Below, one piece after another: positions 34,195-45,759 of a DNA stretch of 64,000 nucleotides. The stretch's first letter is position 1, and every line of letters begins with the position of its first letter. The position numbers and the translations under genes are program-made. The DNA is from Candidula unifasciata. Taxonomy: Eukaryota; Mollusca; Gastropoda; Stylommatophora; Geomitridae. The stretch spans positions 131,501 through 195,500 of the forward strand of contig CAJHNH020000236.1 of NCBI GenBank assembly GCA_905116865.2. The letters are read 5' to 3'. The notes beneath the pieces are model-generated. The model was not told the origin of the DNA. It saw nothing but the letters and a program-made list of their open reading frames with translations, and ran no database searches.

Positions 34195-34487
34195 CTTCTT
34201 CTTCTTCTTCTTCGCGTTCACCAGCTGTAAACTCTGGCGGAAGGTTCTGGTTGCTCGTCCACTACTGAACTGCAGTCCTGCTCCAGAACCTGAGTGTTGC
34301 GTGTGCATCAGTTTTACAGATCTCATTCTCTTGAATACAGACTGTTGGTTCCTTGCCTCTCCGGCAGATGCACTCCGACTTCAAAGGAAGCTCCCCAATT
34401 AGTCGACTCTTACGACATGCTTTTGGGGAGGCAGTGGGTCTATTCTTGTTTTCCCCACAATGGGGCCCCGGAACCCACACGGGGGCA
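34195..34487 (-). repeat. SINE-2 in minisatellite, copy 2 (co-amplified)
   Basis: Essentially identical to 33606-33901 except for one CTT fewer, with the same insertion point and the same flanking TSD (34184-34194, 34488-34498). A second independent insertion is much less likely than co-amplification. Confidence 0.93.
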
Positions 34488-35298
34488 ATATTCCTAATGT
34501 AATTGTGCTGTGCCTGTTTACAGCAATAATTATGATATTCCTAATGTAATAGTGCTGTGCCTGTTTACAGCAATAATTGTGATATTCCTAATGTAATTGT
34601 GCTGTGCCTGTTTACATCAATAGTTGTGATATTCCTAATGTAATCGTGTTGTGCCTGTTTACAGCAATAGTTGTGATATTCCTAATGTAATTGTGCTGTG
34701 CCTGTTTACAGCAATAATTGTGATATTCCTAATGTAATTGTGCTGTGCCTGTTTACAGCAATAATTGTGATATTCCTAATGTAATAGTGCTGTGCCTGTT
34801 TACAGCAATAATTGTGATATTCCTAATGTAATTGTGCTGTGCCTGTTAACAGCAATAATTGTGATATTCCTAAGGTAATTGTGCTGTGCCTGTTTACAGC
34901 AATAGTTGTGATATTCCTAATGTAATTGTGCTGTGCCTGTTCTGTTTACAGCAATAATTGTGATAATCCTAATGTAATTGTGATGTACCTGTTTATAGCA
35001 ATAATTGAGATATTCCTAATGTAATTGTGCTGTGCCTGTTTACAGCAATAGTTGTGATATTCCTAATGTAATTGTGCTGTGCCTGTTTACAGCAATAGTT
35101 GTGATATTCCTAATGTAATTGTGCTGTGCCTGTTTACAGCAATAGTTGTGATTTCCTAATGTAATTGTGCTGTGCCTGTTTACAGCAATAGTTGTGATAT
35201 TCCTAATGTAATTGTGCTGTACCTGTTTACAGCAATAGTTGTGATATTCCTAATGTAATTGTGCTGTACCTGTTTACAGCAATAGTTGTGATATTCAT

Positions 35299-35880
35299 AA
35301 CTTGTTAAACACTGACATAATGTCCAGTTCATGCAGGAATGAAAAAGATTTGTTGGCCAGGGAAAGGTCTAGTGGTAGAGAGAGTAAAAGTTAAATCCCA
35401 CACAGGACGCCATACTGAAGGTATAACACCTGGCAACATACACAGTCACTATATACATGAGATTCCCTAGTTACAAATCAGAGAAACCCCATTCAACCTT
35501 AACGTTTTATGTATAAAGGGGCCCTGATGGTTAAAATGCAATATGAAGTCTGAACAGGTAGGGTGTGCTTTTTTTTTTTTTTTTAATTCTGTGTATGTGT
35601 GTGTGTGATTGAAAGAGAGAAAGAGAGTGTGTGAGAGAGAGTATGTGTGCTTGTGTGTGTGTGATGGAAGGGGGGGGGGGGGGAGGACGTGCACACAAAA
35701 ACAAGGTTCACACACTTCTGAAATACTGATATAATGCCTAGATCATGCAGGAATGTGAGGTAATGAATGAGGAGATCTACTGGCAGGGCGAAGTTTCTCT
35801 GGCAAAAACAATCATGGCAGGTAAAGCTAACATTGTAAAGATTATCATGTTGCATAAAGATCTATGCTCCACAAGGAGAT
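35299..35880. other. No gene seen; purine/TG microsatellite
   Basis: Holds a T tract (35570-35584), TG and GA repeats (35590-35665) and a G tract (35670-35683). Otherwise nothing recognised. Confidence 0.5.
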
Positions 35881-36125
35881 AAAAGGGACCCTTTTCCACG
35901 CCATTAGGCCTATTTGGCATATAGGGCTAGACCTACATTTCATAGACCAATCGGCACACAGTGGGTGATGTAATCACATTTACTTCCCAAGACTTTACCT
36001 GGTGCCCATTTAAGGCTTGGTTAATCCGAGAGCCAGGGTCATTTTTAAAATAAGTCCGGCTCTATCGGGACCTGAACATTTCCAATCTACAAATGAGCAT
36101 CTAGCCGCTACACTATGGTGGCTCC
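35881..36125 (-). repeat. SINE-1 with head A, 9-bp TSD
   Basis: CAAGGAGAT flanks both sides (35872-35880 and 36126-36134). On the minus strand GGGAGCCACCATAGTGTAGC and GGCTAGATGC form the A-box region. The body and TTTTA-type end match SINE-1. Confidence 0.9.
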
Positions 36126-36609
36126 CAAGGAGATGAGAGGAAGGGGAGAAATAAAGGAGGCTGCAGAAGAGTATGTCCAAAATACATTATCAAAATGAGA
36201 ATGTTAAAAGACAGTGGATACAAAAAAAATGGAGAAGAATCTTGATGAGCCAGAAAAATGACAAGAACAACCAACAGTTGTACTATCAAGAACATGAGAA
36301 ATTGCTGTTTGCAAAGGGAGACAATCACCTTCAACAGCCTGCGATACATGGTGAATGCTACAAGATATAAACAGTGTTAAAGAAGACACTACTAGTCTTA
36401 AATAAAACACCAACATAAACTGTTTATATCCTGGTAAACACTGTATGATGTTTTTTTAAACAGATTCTACAGATGTTAAGTTTTCATATTTATGAGGTCA
36501 CAATAAAGAAAACGTGTTGCTACAAACTAAAATCTGTACACAGAAGGGTAGACAATGACCATGAAATTCTAGTCATCCTGTTTTAGAATGCAATATTTTG
36601 TGTTATTAT

Positions 36610-36790
36610 GAACCCCCACCCTAACTCTTGCCAAGGGCCCGCAATATAGCCCAGCCATAAATATGGCCTAATGGCTGAATGCGGTTTCCAGGACCTCTTC
36701 ACGGGTGATCCTCATCCACATGGTGGCACTTTGTGTCATCGAGTGTTTATTGCTTGTGTGATGTTCTGGTGGTCTAAAATGTACTACTTC
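36610..36790 (+). repeat. SINE-3 copy
   Basis: GCCCGCAATATAGCCCAGCC, ATAAATATGGCCTAATGGC, CTTCACGGGTGATCCTCATC, ATGGTGGCACTTTGTGTCAT and a (CTACT)n-like tail. Confidence 0.88.
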
Positions 36791-37034
36791 TACTACAATG
36801 ACCATGTCACCTTTGAAAAAATGTTCTCTTCATATAAAATCGATAAGGATAAAGAACTATTAACCTAAAGGTATAACAAATCCACTATTTTAATGACACA
36901 CATTAGCAAGATTTTCTAAATATTCTTATTTCTTCTTCTTCATTGTTGGTCCAAGTGATAAAATTACACTGTGCCTGTTAACCGCATAACTGCATTATTT
37001 TTGCCTTTTGGTCGATATATATATCTGACTTCAT

Positions 37035-37400
37035 TAGGCCTTTATCAAGAGAAAATACAAGGAATTGTGGAGAGAACAAACTAACAGTAAACATCCACAA
37101 GACCCTATCAGCAGGCTCAACAGAAAGCAACATACAACAATTTTTCGTTTACGAACAGGGCACTGTAGGTTTAACTGCCACATGCATAAAATAAATATTG
37201 TACAGTCACCACAGCGTTCCTATTAAACAGGACCATAAACACATTAGCACAGCTGCAGACTTGCCCACTCTACACACAACTTCGAAAAGACACCCGGCCT
37301 CAAGAGCAAAGTGTGCAGAGCAAGCTATGGGAAACCATGAAGGACCTGCTGCTGACAAACGAGTTCATAGAGGCAACCCACCTGATGGTCTGATCTAAGC
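37035..37400 (+). pseudogene. RNase-H LINE C-terminal tail, decayed
   Basis: Reads KRKYKELWREQTNSKHPQD, then TTIFRLRTGHCRFNCHMHK and, after stops, CRLAHST. Matches the RTGHCRLNKH...C tail of 12369-13013. Confidence 0.75.
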
Positions 37401-37639
37401 ATATGAAACCGAACGCAAAAAAGAAGAAGACAGGGGCTTTTGTCCACCAGGTTAGCCTTCCTGTCTTTTTTTTTTTAAAGGACATGACGTAGTCTTATTC
37501 GTGTGTTCTTTTTGTTCCTTTGTCTACAGGTGTTGCATCTTGGGGGACCTATCCAGGTTAACTGCATGTAGAGTGGTCGACCTCAAGGAAAGGCAGGGAA
37601 GATCATGGGCATTTCCAACCATCCAAGGCTTCCATTTCA

Positions 37640-37812
37640 GAAATGACCTTGACTCTCAGATCGATAGGTTAAATGGCTACCAAGTACAGTCCTTGGAAGT
37701 AAAGGCAGCCAGCGTGAAGTTGACCACATTACCCACCGAGATCTGATTGGTCTATAACATACTGGTCTAGCCCAATACGCCTGAACGCATGGAAGAGGGT
37801 CTTTTACTTTAC
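37640..37812 (+). repeat. SINE-1 body copy
   Basis: AAATGACCTTGACTCTCAG, AAGTAAAGGCAGCCAGCG, TTGACCACATTACCCACC, GATTGGTCTATAACATA and a TTTACTTTAC tail. It lies downstream of POLD2. Confidence 0.82.
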
Positions 37813-38435
37813 TTATTTTACAGTGTAGTTAAATTCCATTGGCTATGTGTGTGCAGTGTTTAACAGGTCTAGATATGAATATAAAAACTAAAAAATTACA
37901 TTTAAGGGCTTTTTCTCATGCGCAATGTGTTTTTTCAAAGCTAAGCTGATATAATATTTTCCTGTAAGCCTCAGTGAAGGAGGTCATGAGGTCATGGCAT
38001 AAGTTAACTGATAAATTTTGTTTTTATGGCAGAGGTAAGTACTATATGCAATGCTTTACTCTGATTATGTTTACTGATTTTATATATCTTTATAAATTTT
38101 GAACAACAAATGTAAAAATGCTAGTGAATAAATGTTCAACAATTTATTAGTGGCTTGTATTTAAAAAAATCTCAATGGCAATTTTCTGGGGATTTCCCTA
38201 TTTTTTAAGCATTTGCAAAAGGGTAAAATATGAATTTTCCCTCAAATAAAAATATGTTGCAAAGTCAATGTAACAGCATGCACTGGGTGTCACTGTAACA
38301 TAATGTATTGGTTTTAAACATACAACTGAAGTGATAGATTTTTGTGTTACATTATGTTACACATTACACTTATTCTCTGAAATTTACATTCACTTTTGAA
38401 ACACAGACGTTTTCGGCAAAATATAGTTATGTTTA
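37813..38435. other. POLD2 3' flank / untranslated region, AT-rich
   Basis: No repeat recognised. It contains the candidate polyadenylation hexamer at 38143-38148. Confidence 0.5.
38143..38148 (-). terminator. Candidate POLD2 polyadenylation signal
   Basis: This is the first minus-strand AATAAA after the POLD2 stop codon, 288 nt downstream, in AT-rich sequence. I saw no closer canonical hexamer. Confidence 0.4.
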
Positions 38436-38596
38436 TCACTTATCCACTTCATCGCTCATACACTCATCAACAATGGGAAAGTGAGAATGAAAGCTGATTG
38501 GCAGAGTTTCCAGAGACTTCAAGTTGACCAAAACAGCCAAACTTGATTGGCTGAAACGGGGGACAGTTATCAGCAGTACCTCCTGATTGGCTGGAC
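38436..38596 (-). CDS. POLD2: POLD2 exon 10, terminal (residues 420-472)
   Basis: The acceptor is TCTCAG at 38602-38597. The exon encodes GPANQEVLLITVPRFSQSS and AVLVNLKSLETLPISF, the C-terminal strands of the family, then a diverged hydrophilic tail of about 20 residues. TGA is at 38438-38436. The last ~20 residues are unlike vertebrate POLD2 as I remember it and may be lineage-specific. Confidence 0.93.
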
Positions 38597-41500
38597 CTGA
38601 GAAAGAAGATAAAACAATTTAAAATCAAATGTAATTCTCACTCCCCAACCCGTAAAATGTTTTAATCAGCATGCCACAACATTATTTTTTAAACATTAAA
38701 TTAGATTACATTTTTCTAACGTTATATAATGTGTTTTTATTTACTCGTACATTGTTATGGTTTAATACAAGACCTTTTTAATAATAAATTAAAACTGAAG
38801 TCAAACTGAACTACAAATGGCCCATACATACACACACACACACACACAAACAACTTATTTGAAGGCAAAAGGACGCTATCCATGTCCCTAACACATCAAG
38901 CATATGGTGTTTAATCAACTTGAAGTGATGTGATTGACATCATGCCAGCCATCATCTTCTTCTTTGCCTTCAACAGCTGTAAACTCTGGTGGAAAGTTCT
39001 GGTTGTTCGTCCATTTCTGGACTTTAGTCTTGTTTCAGAACTTAAGTTTTGCATGCACATCCATTTTTCAGATCTGGTTTATTTGCATGCAGACTGTAAG
39101 TTTCTTGCCTCCCAGGAAGATGCACTCCGACTTTGAAGGAAACCCCTTATTATTCAACTCTTACAACATACTTGTTAGGGAAGCAGTGGGTCTACTTTTT
39201 TTTTTTATCCCACAATCCACATGAGAAGCCAACCATCTTTACTTTCCACGATATTTCCCATTTTATGCTGGGTAAATCTGGTAATTCTAGGTCAATTATA
39301 AAACTCCACCTTAATGCAGACTTAAACCAATGATCATTAGGCTTGGAGGCAAGCATCTAACCACTGTGCAATAGGTTCACCTGAACTTATTTGTTGTTGG
39401 CACCTTTCCATCTTCCCAGATGATAATGTTACACTGTGGGAGTTTTGAGAATCACAGCCCATGGCAATGACGAGTTAGACTAGAAAGACCCACTCATGTT
39501 ATGAAAAGTCTTCCACAATTATAGCATAGGATTTCATGACCATTGTTGCCATTGCATATATTTCATGTGCTTCTCCTCAGCGCTGATATGTCATTGTGCA
39601 ATCATGTTCCCCTTTATTCCTATTCCCTTCATTTTTTCCCTACATGCAATAACGTCCATCATCCTATGAACCGAACTCAATATATGTGTAATTTACGTGC
39701 CGCTTGCACACATCTTTATATCATAGTAGAGACCTACCTCAACATCTTCTACCCACTTGTACAATGTAATTGGAGCGATTAGTTTATTCCTGAACAAACA
39801 AATCAACACAGACATTCAAAACTTTGTTGGAAACTCATACCTTTATGGATTTTACTGCTAAATTCTGGCTGACAGCCAGCAAAGAAGATATGAGGGCACT
39901 CAGTTAGAATGAATGGATCCTCTTTGACAAATGGAAAGCAACCTGCAGAATTACACATTTGGAAACTGTTATAAATTAATTTTCAAATGAAATCATTAGT
40001 TGTTTTTTTTCTTTAAATTTACAGATAATGTTTTGTAATTTACAGACAATATTCAGTAAACATAATGTTATACTTTTAACAAACAACACAACTGATAAAA
40101 CTAAAAGTGCCCATACTCTCTGAGAATGACCACATGTAGGCAGGCTCCTAGTGCTGTGTTACTGGTGTTGGATGAAAACTTTACAAATCAGTCAAACTAG
40201 AACAGAAATTAATATATCATTTTTTTTTACGGCTTACTGATTAGTTGATGACGGGTGATCCTGCTTCTTAATATCTTAGGATCTCCGACAGCATGTATCA
40301 GTTCATTGCTGATTCCTGTTCATGCCAGGACAAAATGCTGTCAAGGAACTTCTTCCATTGTCTTCCTCGATCTCTCATTCCAACTGTCACATGTTTTTTC
40401 TTATAATGCAACCACAACATGACAAGTTGTTTTCTATAAAACTGTAGTGTCTATCTTTCATAAACTGAATAATTTCTGTGTTTAGATTATGTAAGAACTC
40501 AGTAAACTTGCCTAATGTGTCTGGAGCAGTAGGTGCAACATGGCCCCAATCCAGGGTGTTCTCTAATGCTAGCAGTCTGTCATCAATCTCACTGTACTTG
40601 ACAATATCATCGATTGGTTGGCCAGCCGTACCTAAAATGCTGGGAATGAAAATAAGCAGAATATTACTTGGCCAAGGAGTAACAGCGAAGGCCATAGGAG
40701 CTTTAACGACTCAAAGAAATCAGAAGAATTTGTTAGGGTATTCATATGGGCTGTGAGGCGCCAACACTGAGGGGTGAGGTGGGGAGGGACCCATAGTCAG
40801 TTAACAAGCATGTTGTAAAAGGTGACTAATTAAGGGTATGCTGAAACTGGAAATGTTGAGCTTAAAGGCGTAGGTATACATCAAAGAATGAATAACTTTC
40901 ATTAACTTTAAATACGCTCTTTTTCTCAATTTGCAACCCTTTAAAAATAAATTCATGTACACATAAAATTTAGGTTATAGAAAATGGCTGAAGTCCATAA
41001 GTGGATGAACAACCAGAACTTTCTGCTGGTGTTTACAGCCGGTGAATGCAACGAAGAAGAAGAAGAATGATATAATCAGTTTGCCAACCCTGCTAAGTTG
41101 CCTCTCACGACGATCGGTCGATTAGTTATATTAATTTTGCTTTTCTTAAGGAGCTCATTATCACATAAACAAGTTCACAAATCAGACATTTAAATAATCA
41201 AACTCAATCAATATAACTATGAGAGTGAACTAAAAAAAAAACACATTCGAAGACAAATTTGCTAAACTGTAAATGCACTCAACAGGGTACAACATACCGA
41301 ATGCCATCAATGGTAAAATCGCATGGGTTAGTCTGGCAGTGTAGTGTGTTGAATCGTGATGACTGCGGCAACAGGCAAGGGTGGAGCGGCTGCTGGGGTA
41401 GGGTGAAGTTGGATGGATCAAACTCACCAGGGATCACAGTAACGTCAACATTTGACTGCCAGACACACACAAAAAGAAAATGTAATAAATTTTGAATTTT

Positions 41501-44500
41501 TTTATTTAGCATATAGCTCTAAGTTATTTTTAAGCTTTAAGTTCATAGCAAAAGCGATGGACATCGCTTAGTAAAGTCTGGCATATGATATAACAACGTC
41601 TAGTTTGAGAATGAAGGTGGAGGTGGTCACTGCTGGCTTCCGTTGGCTTGAGAATCAGCTCCATACACATGTAGTAAATTAATTGACTCACAGAGCATGT
41701 TGAGAAAGGTGGTCACAGGAATGCTCCATGCTGAGTGGCAAGCATCGCTTTGATATTTTTTCATGCGAACGAAAGAAGAAGAAGATATTTTTTCCAGGTA
41801 ATGCCGGTGTATTAGGAAACAAGCAGGCAGACAGACTGACCGGTTCTGCGCCTGTTAGTGGTAAACTGATGTATGACGAGCTAGACACTGTGAGGGCCCT
41901 TTGGGAGTGAGTAATCAGTGAGGAGACACAAACAGATCATTACGATTTAAGGAAAATGGCGCTGTGAAGTTTCCAGGGGATCTGGCCGATGCTCAACACT
42001 CAGGAAAAGGTGAGATGAATATACAATCAGACAATTACTGGTGCCATCAGAATTGAAACTCTTCGCTTGCAACTGAAGATAGGGACGGAGCGCTTATGGG
42101 AATGTCCCGAGTGCTGTGATGTTGATTCTTAATTCTACACTCAAGTTATGAGACTTTGAAATCCTCTGCAGGCAGTAAAGATCTAAAGCTTTGTTACTGA
42201 TAACTTGCTTCGTAATTTTAAGGTGTCAGTTTGATTCCATCTATGGGCGATTTGACTGCAAACCACTTTGTCTTCATTTTGACCATGGTACATAGAGTAA
42301 CCATTCAGAGGCAATGCCAAACTACCTAAAATTGTCTTGTAAAATTAAACACAACAAATGCCAGGGTTGGTTCTGCAACATCCTGTAAAGGATAGACACA
42401 AAACAAAAACAAAGTGTTGAAATCTTGAAAACTGACAAGTGAGGATAATTAACACAGCCCTCCAGAAAGATCCATTGGTGCAATGTATTGGTAACTGAGC
42501 AACATAGCCTAACATAACACTTTTAGGGGATAAAAAATCAATCAAATTTCGCAATTACTAACATGGTCAAATTTTTTTAATGTTTAGGGTATATGATGGT
42601 AGCCCTGTAGTGTTGTACACTCAGATGGTGTTGTGGTCAATATCAAACTAAAAAAAAGTAAAAAAGTAAAGGACCCTTTTCCACGCCATTAGGCGTATAG
42701 GGCATATAGGGCTAGACTTGTTTTTTTATAGACCAATCGGCACAACATGGGTGATGTAGTCAGCATCACAACGGCCGCCTCTACTTCCCAGGACTGCACC
42801 CGGTACCCATTCAAGGCTGGGTCAACCTGGGAGTCAAGGTCGTTTTTGAAAAAAGTCCGGCTCCGCCAGGGAGGGAACCCACGACAAACGTCTAGCCGAT
42901 CCGCCACAGGGACTCGCCAATATCATACTGCCCACCTTTATTTCCCAGATCAGCCTCCCTGTGTGGGTTTCTATAGCCATATTTTGAGGCCATTATGAAG
43001 AAGAAAATAACAGACCCACTACCCCCTTTCCCAAACAACCAACCATTTCATAAAAGGTGGCTAATTAGGGGTTGTTTCCTTTTAAGTCGGAGTGCATCTG
43101 TCCGAGAGGTGAGGAACCAACAGTCTGCATACAAATAAGCCAGATCTGTTAAAACAGGTATGTATACAAAATTCAAGTTCTGGAACACGACCAAAGCCCA
43201 GAAGTGGACAAACAACCACAACTTTCTGCCAGAGTTTACAACCAGTGAACCCTAAAATGAAGACTCCCAGAACAAATACCGGTACCCATTTTAGCCTAGA
43301 TCATACTTATGCAGCTAAGGTGTTCATGCTTTGACAGGCATTCTGTTGAGAGAGACTGAGCGATATGGGGAAAAAACCCGTAGCAATGATGTTGATCCTC
43401 TCAACTTGAAGTCAGGAAATGTTTTTGGTCAAATACCCCAGTAGATGAGACCAGAAATATAGGTCAATGTGGACGTGTCTGCAGTAAATTCCTAACGGCA
43501 AGTACTGAACACTTTCATTACTCACCACTAACTGCATAAGAAAACTGTCCAAAGATTTAATGGCTTCCACACTTGCTGCAGATTCTCTCTTTGACAAATA
43601 CTTGGCCTGCGTAGGAGAATGAAAACTAATGATCTTATATACAAGAAGCATAAATAAACAGTCTCTATTTTTCATACACCAATGTGTGTCATGATCTTTC
43701 TCAATATTTTCTATAAAATCCAGCAGCATGTCTGTAAACACAAATTCTGAAAAAGTTAAAAGCCTCTTCTAACAAGCGTGTGTTCTCATCACTTTTCTTT
43801 ACCACAGTGAAACGGTCGATTTATTCATACCAGGTGAAGTGGCTAAACAGTTTTCACATGCAATGCCTATGAAGAATACTTGGCATTAAGCTGCAAGACA
43901 AGGTCACAAACACTACTATACTGGAAGCAGCAGGTTTCAAAGCGGCAGGTTCCATATCAGTTTTCTCAATGATCAGTCTCTGAAGATTCAGACGGCTAGG
44001 TCACACTTGGAAAAAATGGAGAAATAAAGTGTGTGTGTGCCTAAGGACATCCATTGGTAATTACAGATGAGAAGATGTAACGACTGGCCTCTACCACAAA
44101 CTAAAGATGTTTGTAGGACATAAATAATAAAGCTACTGACATGGATTTGTAGGAACAGGATGCCATGGACCAATTTGCAAGGAATGGGAAACCAGGAAGG
44201 GGATGGAGATACAGGAGAAAATGACTGCAGATAGGTAAAGAGCTGAGCGCCTAAAAAGACAAATTAAATACATGTGATGGTAATGGCAATAACAGTCTTG
44301 AAATCCTATACTCTAACTGCAAAAGACTTTACTTAATGCAAACAGATTTTACTAGTCACACTCACTGTACCCATCTGCTATGATTCATATGCTTCTCTAT
44401 AGCACTATCTAACACTTTAATCTGGGAAGTCAGAAAAGTGCCAAAAATTCTTCTTTTATTTAGGTGACAGTGCAGACAAATAACCCTATGTATCATGTTT

Positions 44501-45666
44501 TGTTAGGCCCTATATTCCATAACTTCTAACTTCAATACTGTTTACCAAAATCTCTGTTCTGATAAATACACTGAAAAACTTACCTTGCTAAGTGTGTCTC
44601 GGTCCTGCGTAGCCTCATTAAGTGAGTTTCCTCCAATAATCACATGACAGATTGAAGCGGATGCTTCCAGTTGGTCAGGGTCACCGAGCTGCCCACAAAC
44701 TAGGTCAGCCAACATTTGCATTTGAAACAGCCTGTCTGCCTGACCTCCAAGTTCAAATCCGCTCACAAACATCACATACCTAAATAACACAATTGTAAAG
44801 ATTAGCCAAAGTTTACCAAATATTAAAATACAGGGTGTCCCATAAGTTTCCATATATAAAAAAACAAATTTTTTTAATGAAAACCATTGTTATTTATACA
44901 ACATGCTTTACATGAATAGTATTGTTTTCAAAACACATTTCAATCCGTGCCCTCCACTGCTGAAGAATAAGTGTAGGCACAGCTGGAGTTATTCTTGTAA
45001 TGGTGTGTCACAAGTCAGGTTCATTTGTGTAAGTGAAACATCTATGTCACATTTACAGAAAGTCACAGAATATAATGCCACCTCTACACACACTGATGGA
45101 CACAGAAAATACTGCTGCTGACAGGGTGACTTCACTAGGAAAAGTCTAAGGCTTATAAAGACAGACTTCCCAAGTAAACAGTATAATAAACTTAATAATA
45201 ATACAATTTTTTTTTTTTTACATCAAATGAATTACAGTAACACAAAATTATGTTTGTCTAAAGAGTGTGTCACCAACATGTAAATTTAGGAAAGCTCTGC
45301 AGTAGCCAATGTTTTTGTCAGGTCTGATATATGAGTTTGAATATACTGTTTCTCTGCATGATATTAACATACTTTTTTTTTTTCCAATTTGTATTTCCAT
45401 TTATACAGTTCAATGCAGCCCATCAGTAAACACCAAAATTCTGTAATATCTACTTTGTTTCAGTGTCAAAACTTTTTGCTCAAACTGTTTTTAAGACTCT
45501 TCCTCCTCCCTTAGTTTTTTTTTTACCACTTTCTTTGCTTACTTGTAAAAAGAGCTTCCTGTCAAACATTTTTTTTTTAAATCCAATCTCTTTATTTCTC
45601 TCTCCATTTGTAAACTTTTATTTCAGTATCAACAGTTCTGTATCAAACTCTTTTTGCCCCCCCCCC

Positions 45667-45759
<93 letters not shown>

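Larger units (their letters stand above)
33321..35298 (+). repeat. 47-bp minisatellite (about 29 units) with two embedded SINE-2 copies
   Basis: Units contain GTGCTGTGCCTGTTTACAG, AATAGTTGTGATATTCC and TAATGTAATT. Variants (ATCG, ATAG, TACATCAAT) occur in the same order on the right side of both SINE copies, which shows that a block of SINE plus six units (~587 bp) was duplicated as a higher-order repeat. Confidence 0.95.

Noticed and set aside
33523..34497. Paired open frames of 67-97 codons on both strands
   Set aside because: They lie inside the two SINE-2 copies and repeat exactly, so they are not genes.
36173..36370. 65-codon frame rich in charged residues (plus)
   Set aside because: No domain, no splice sites that make sense, and it adjoins a SINE-1 TSD. 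Kept as unassigned sequence.
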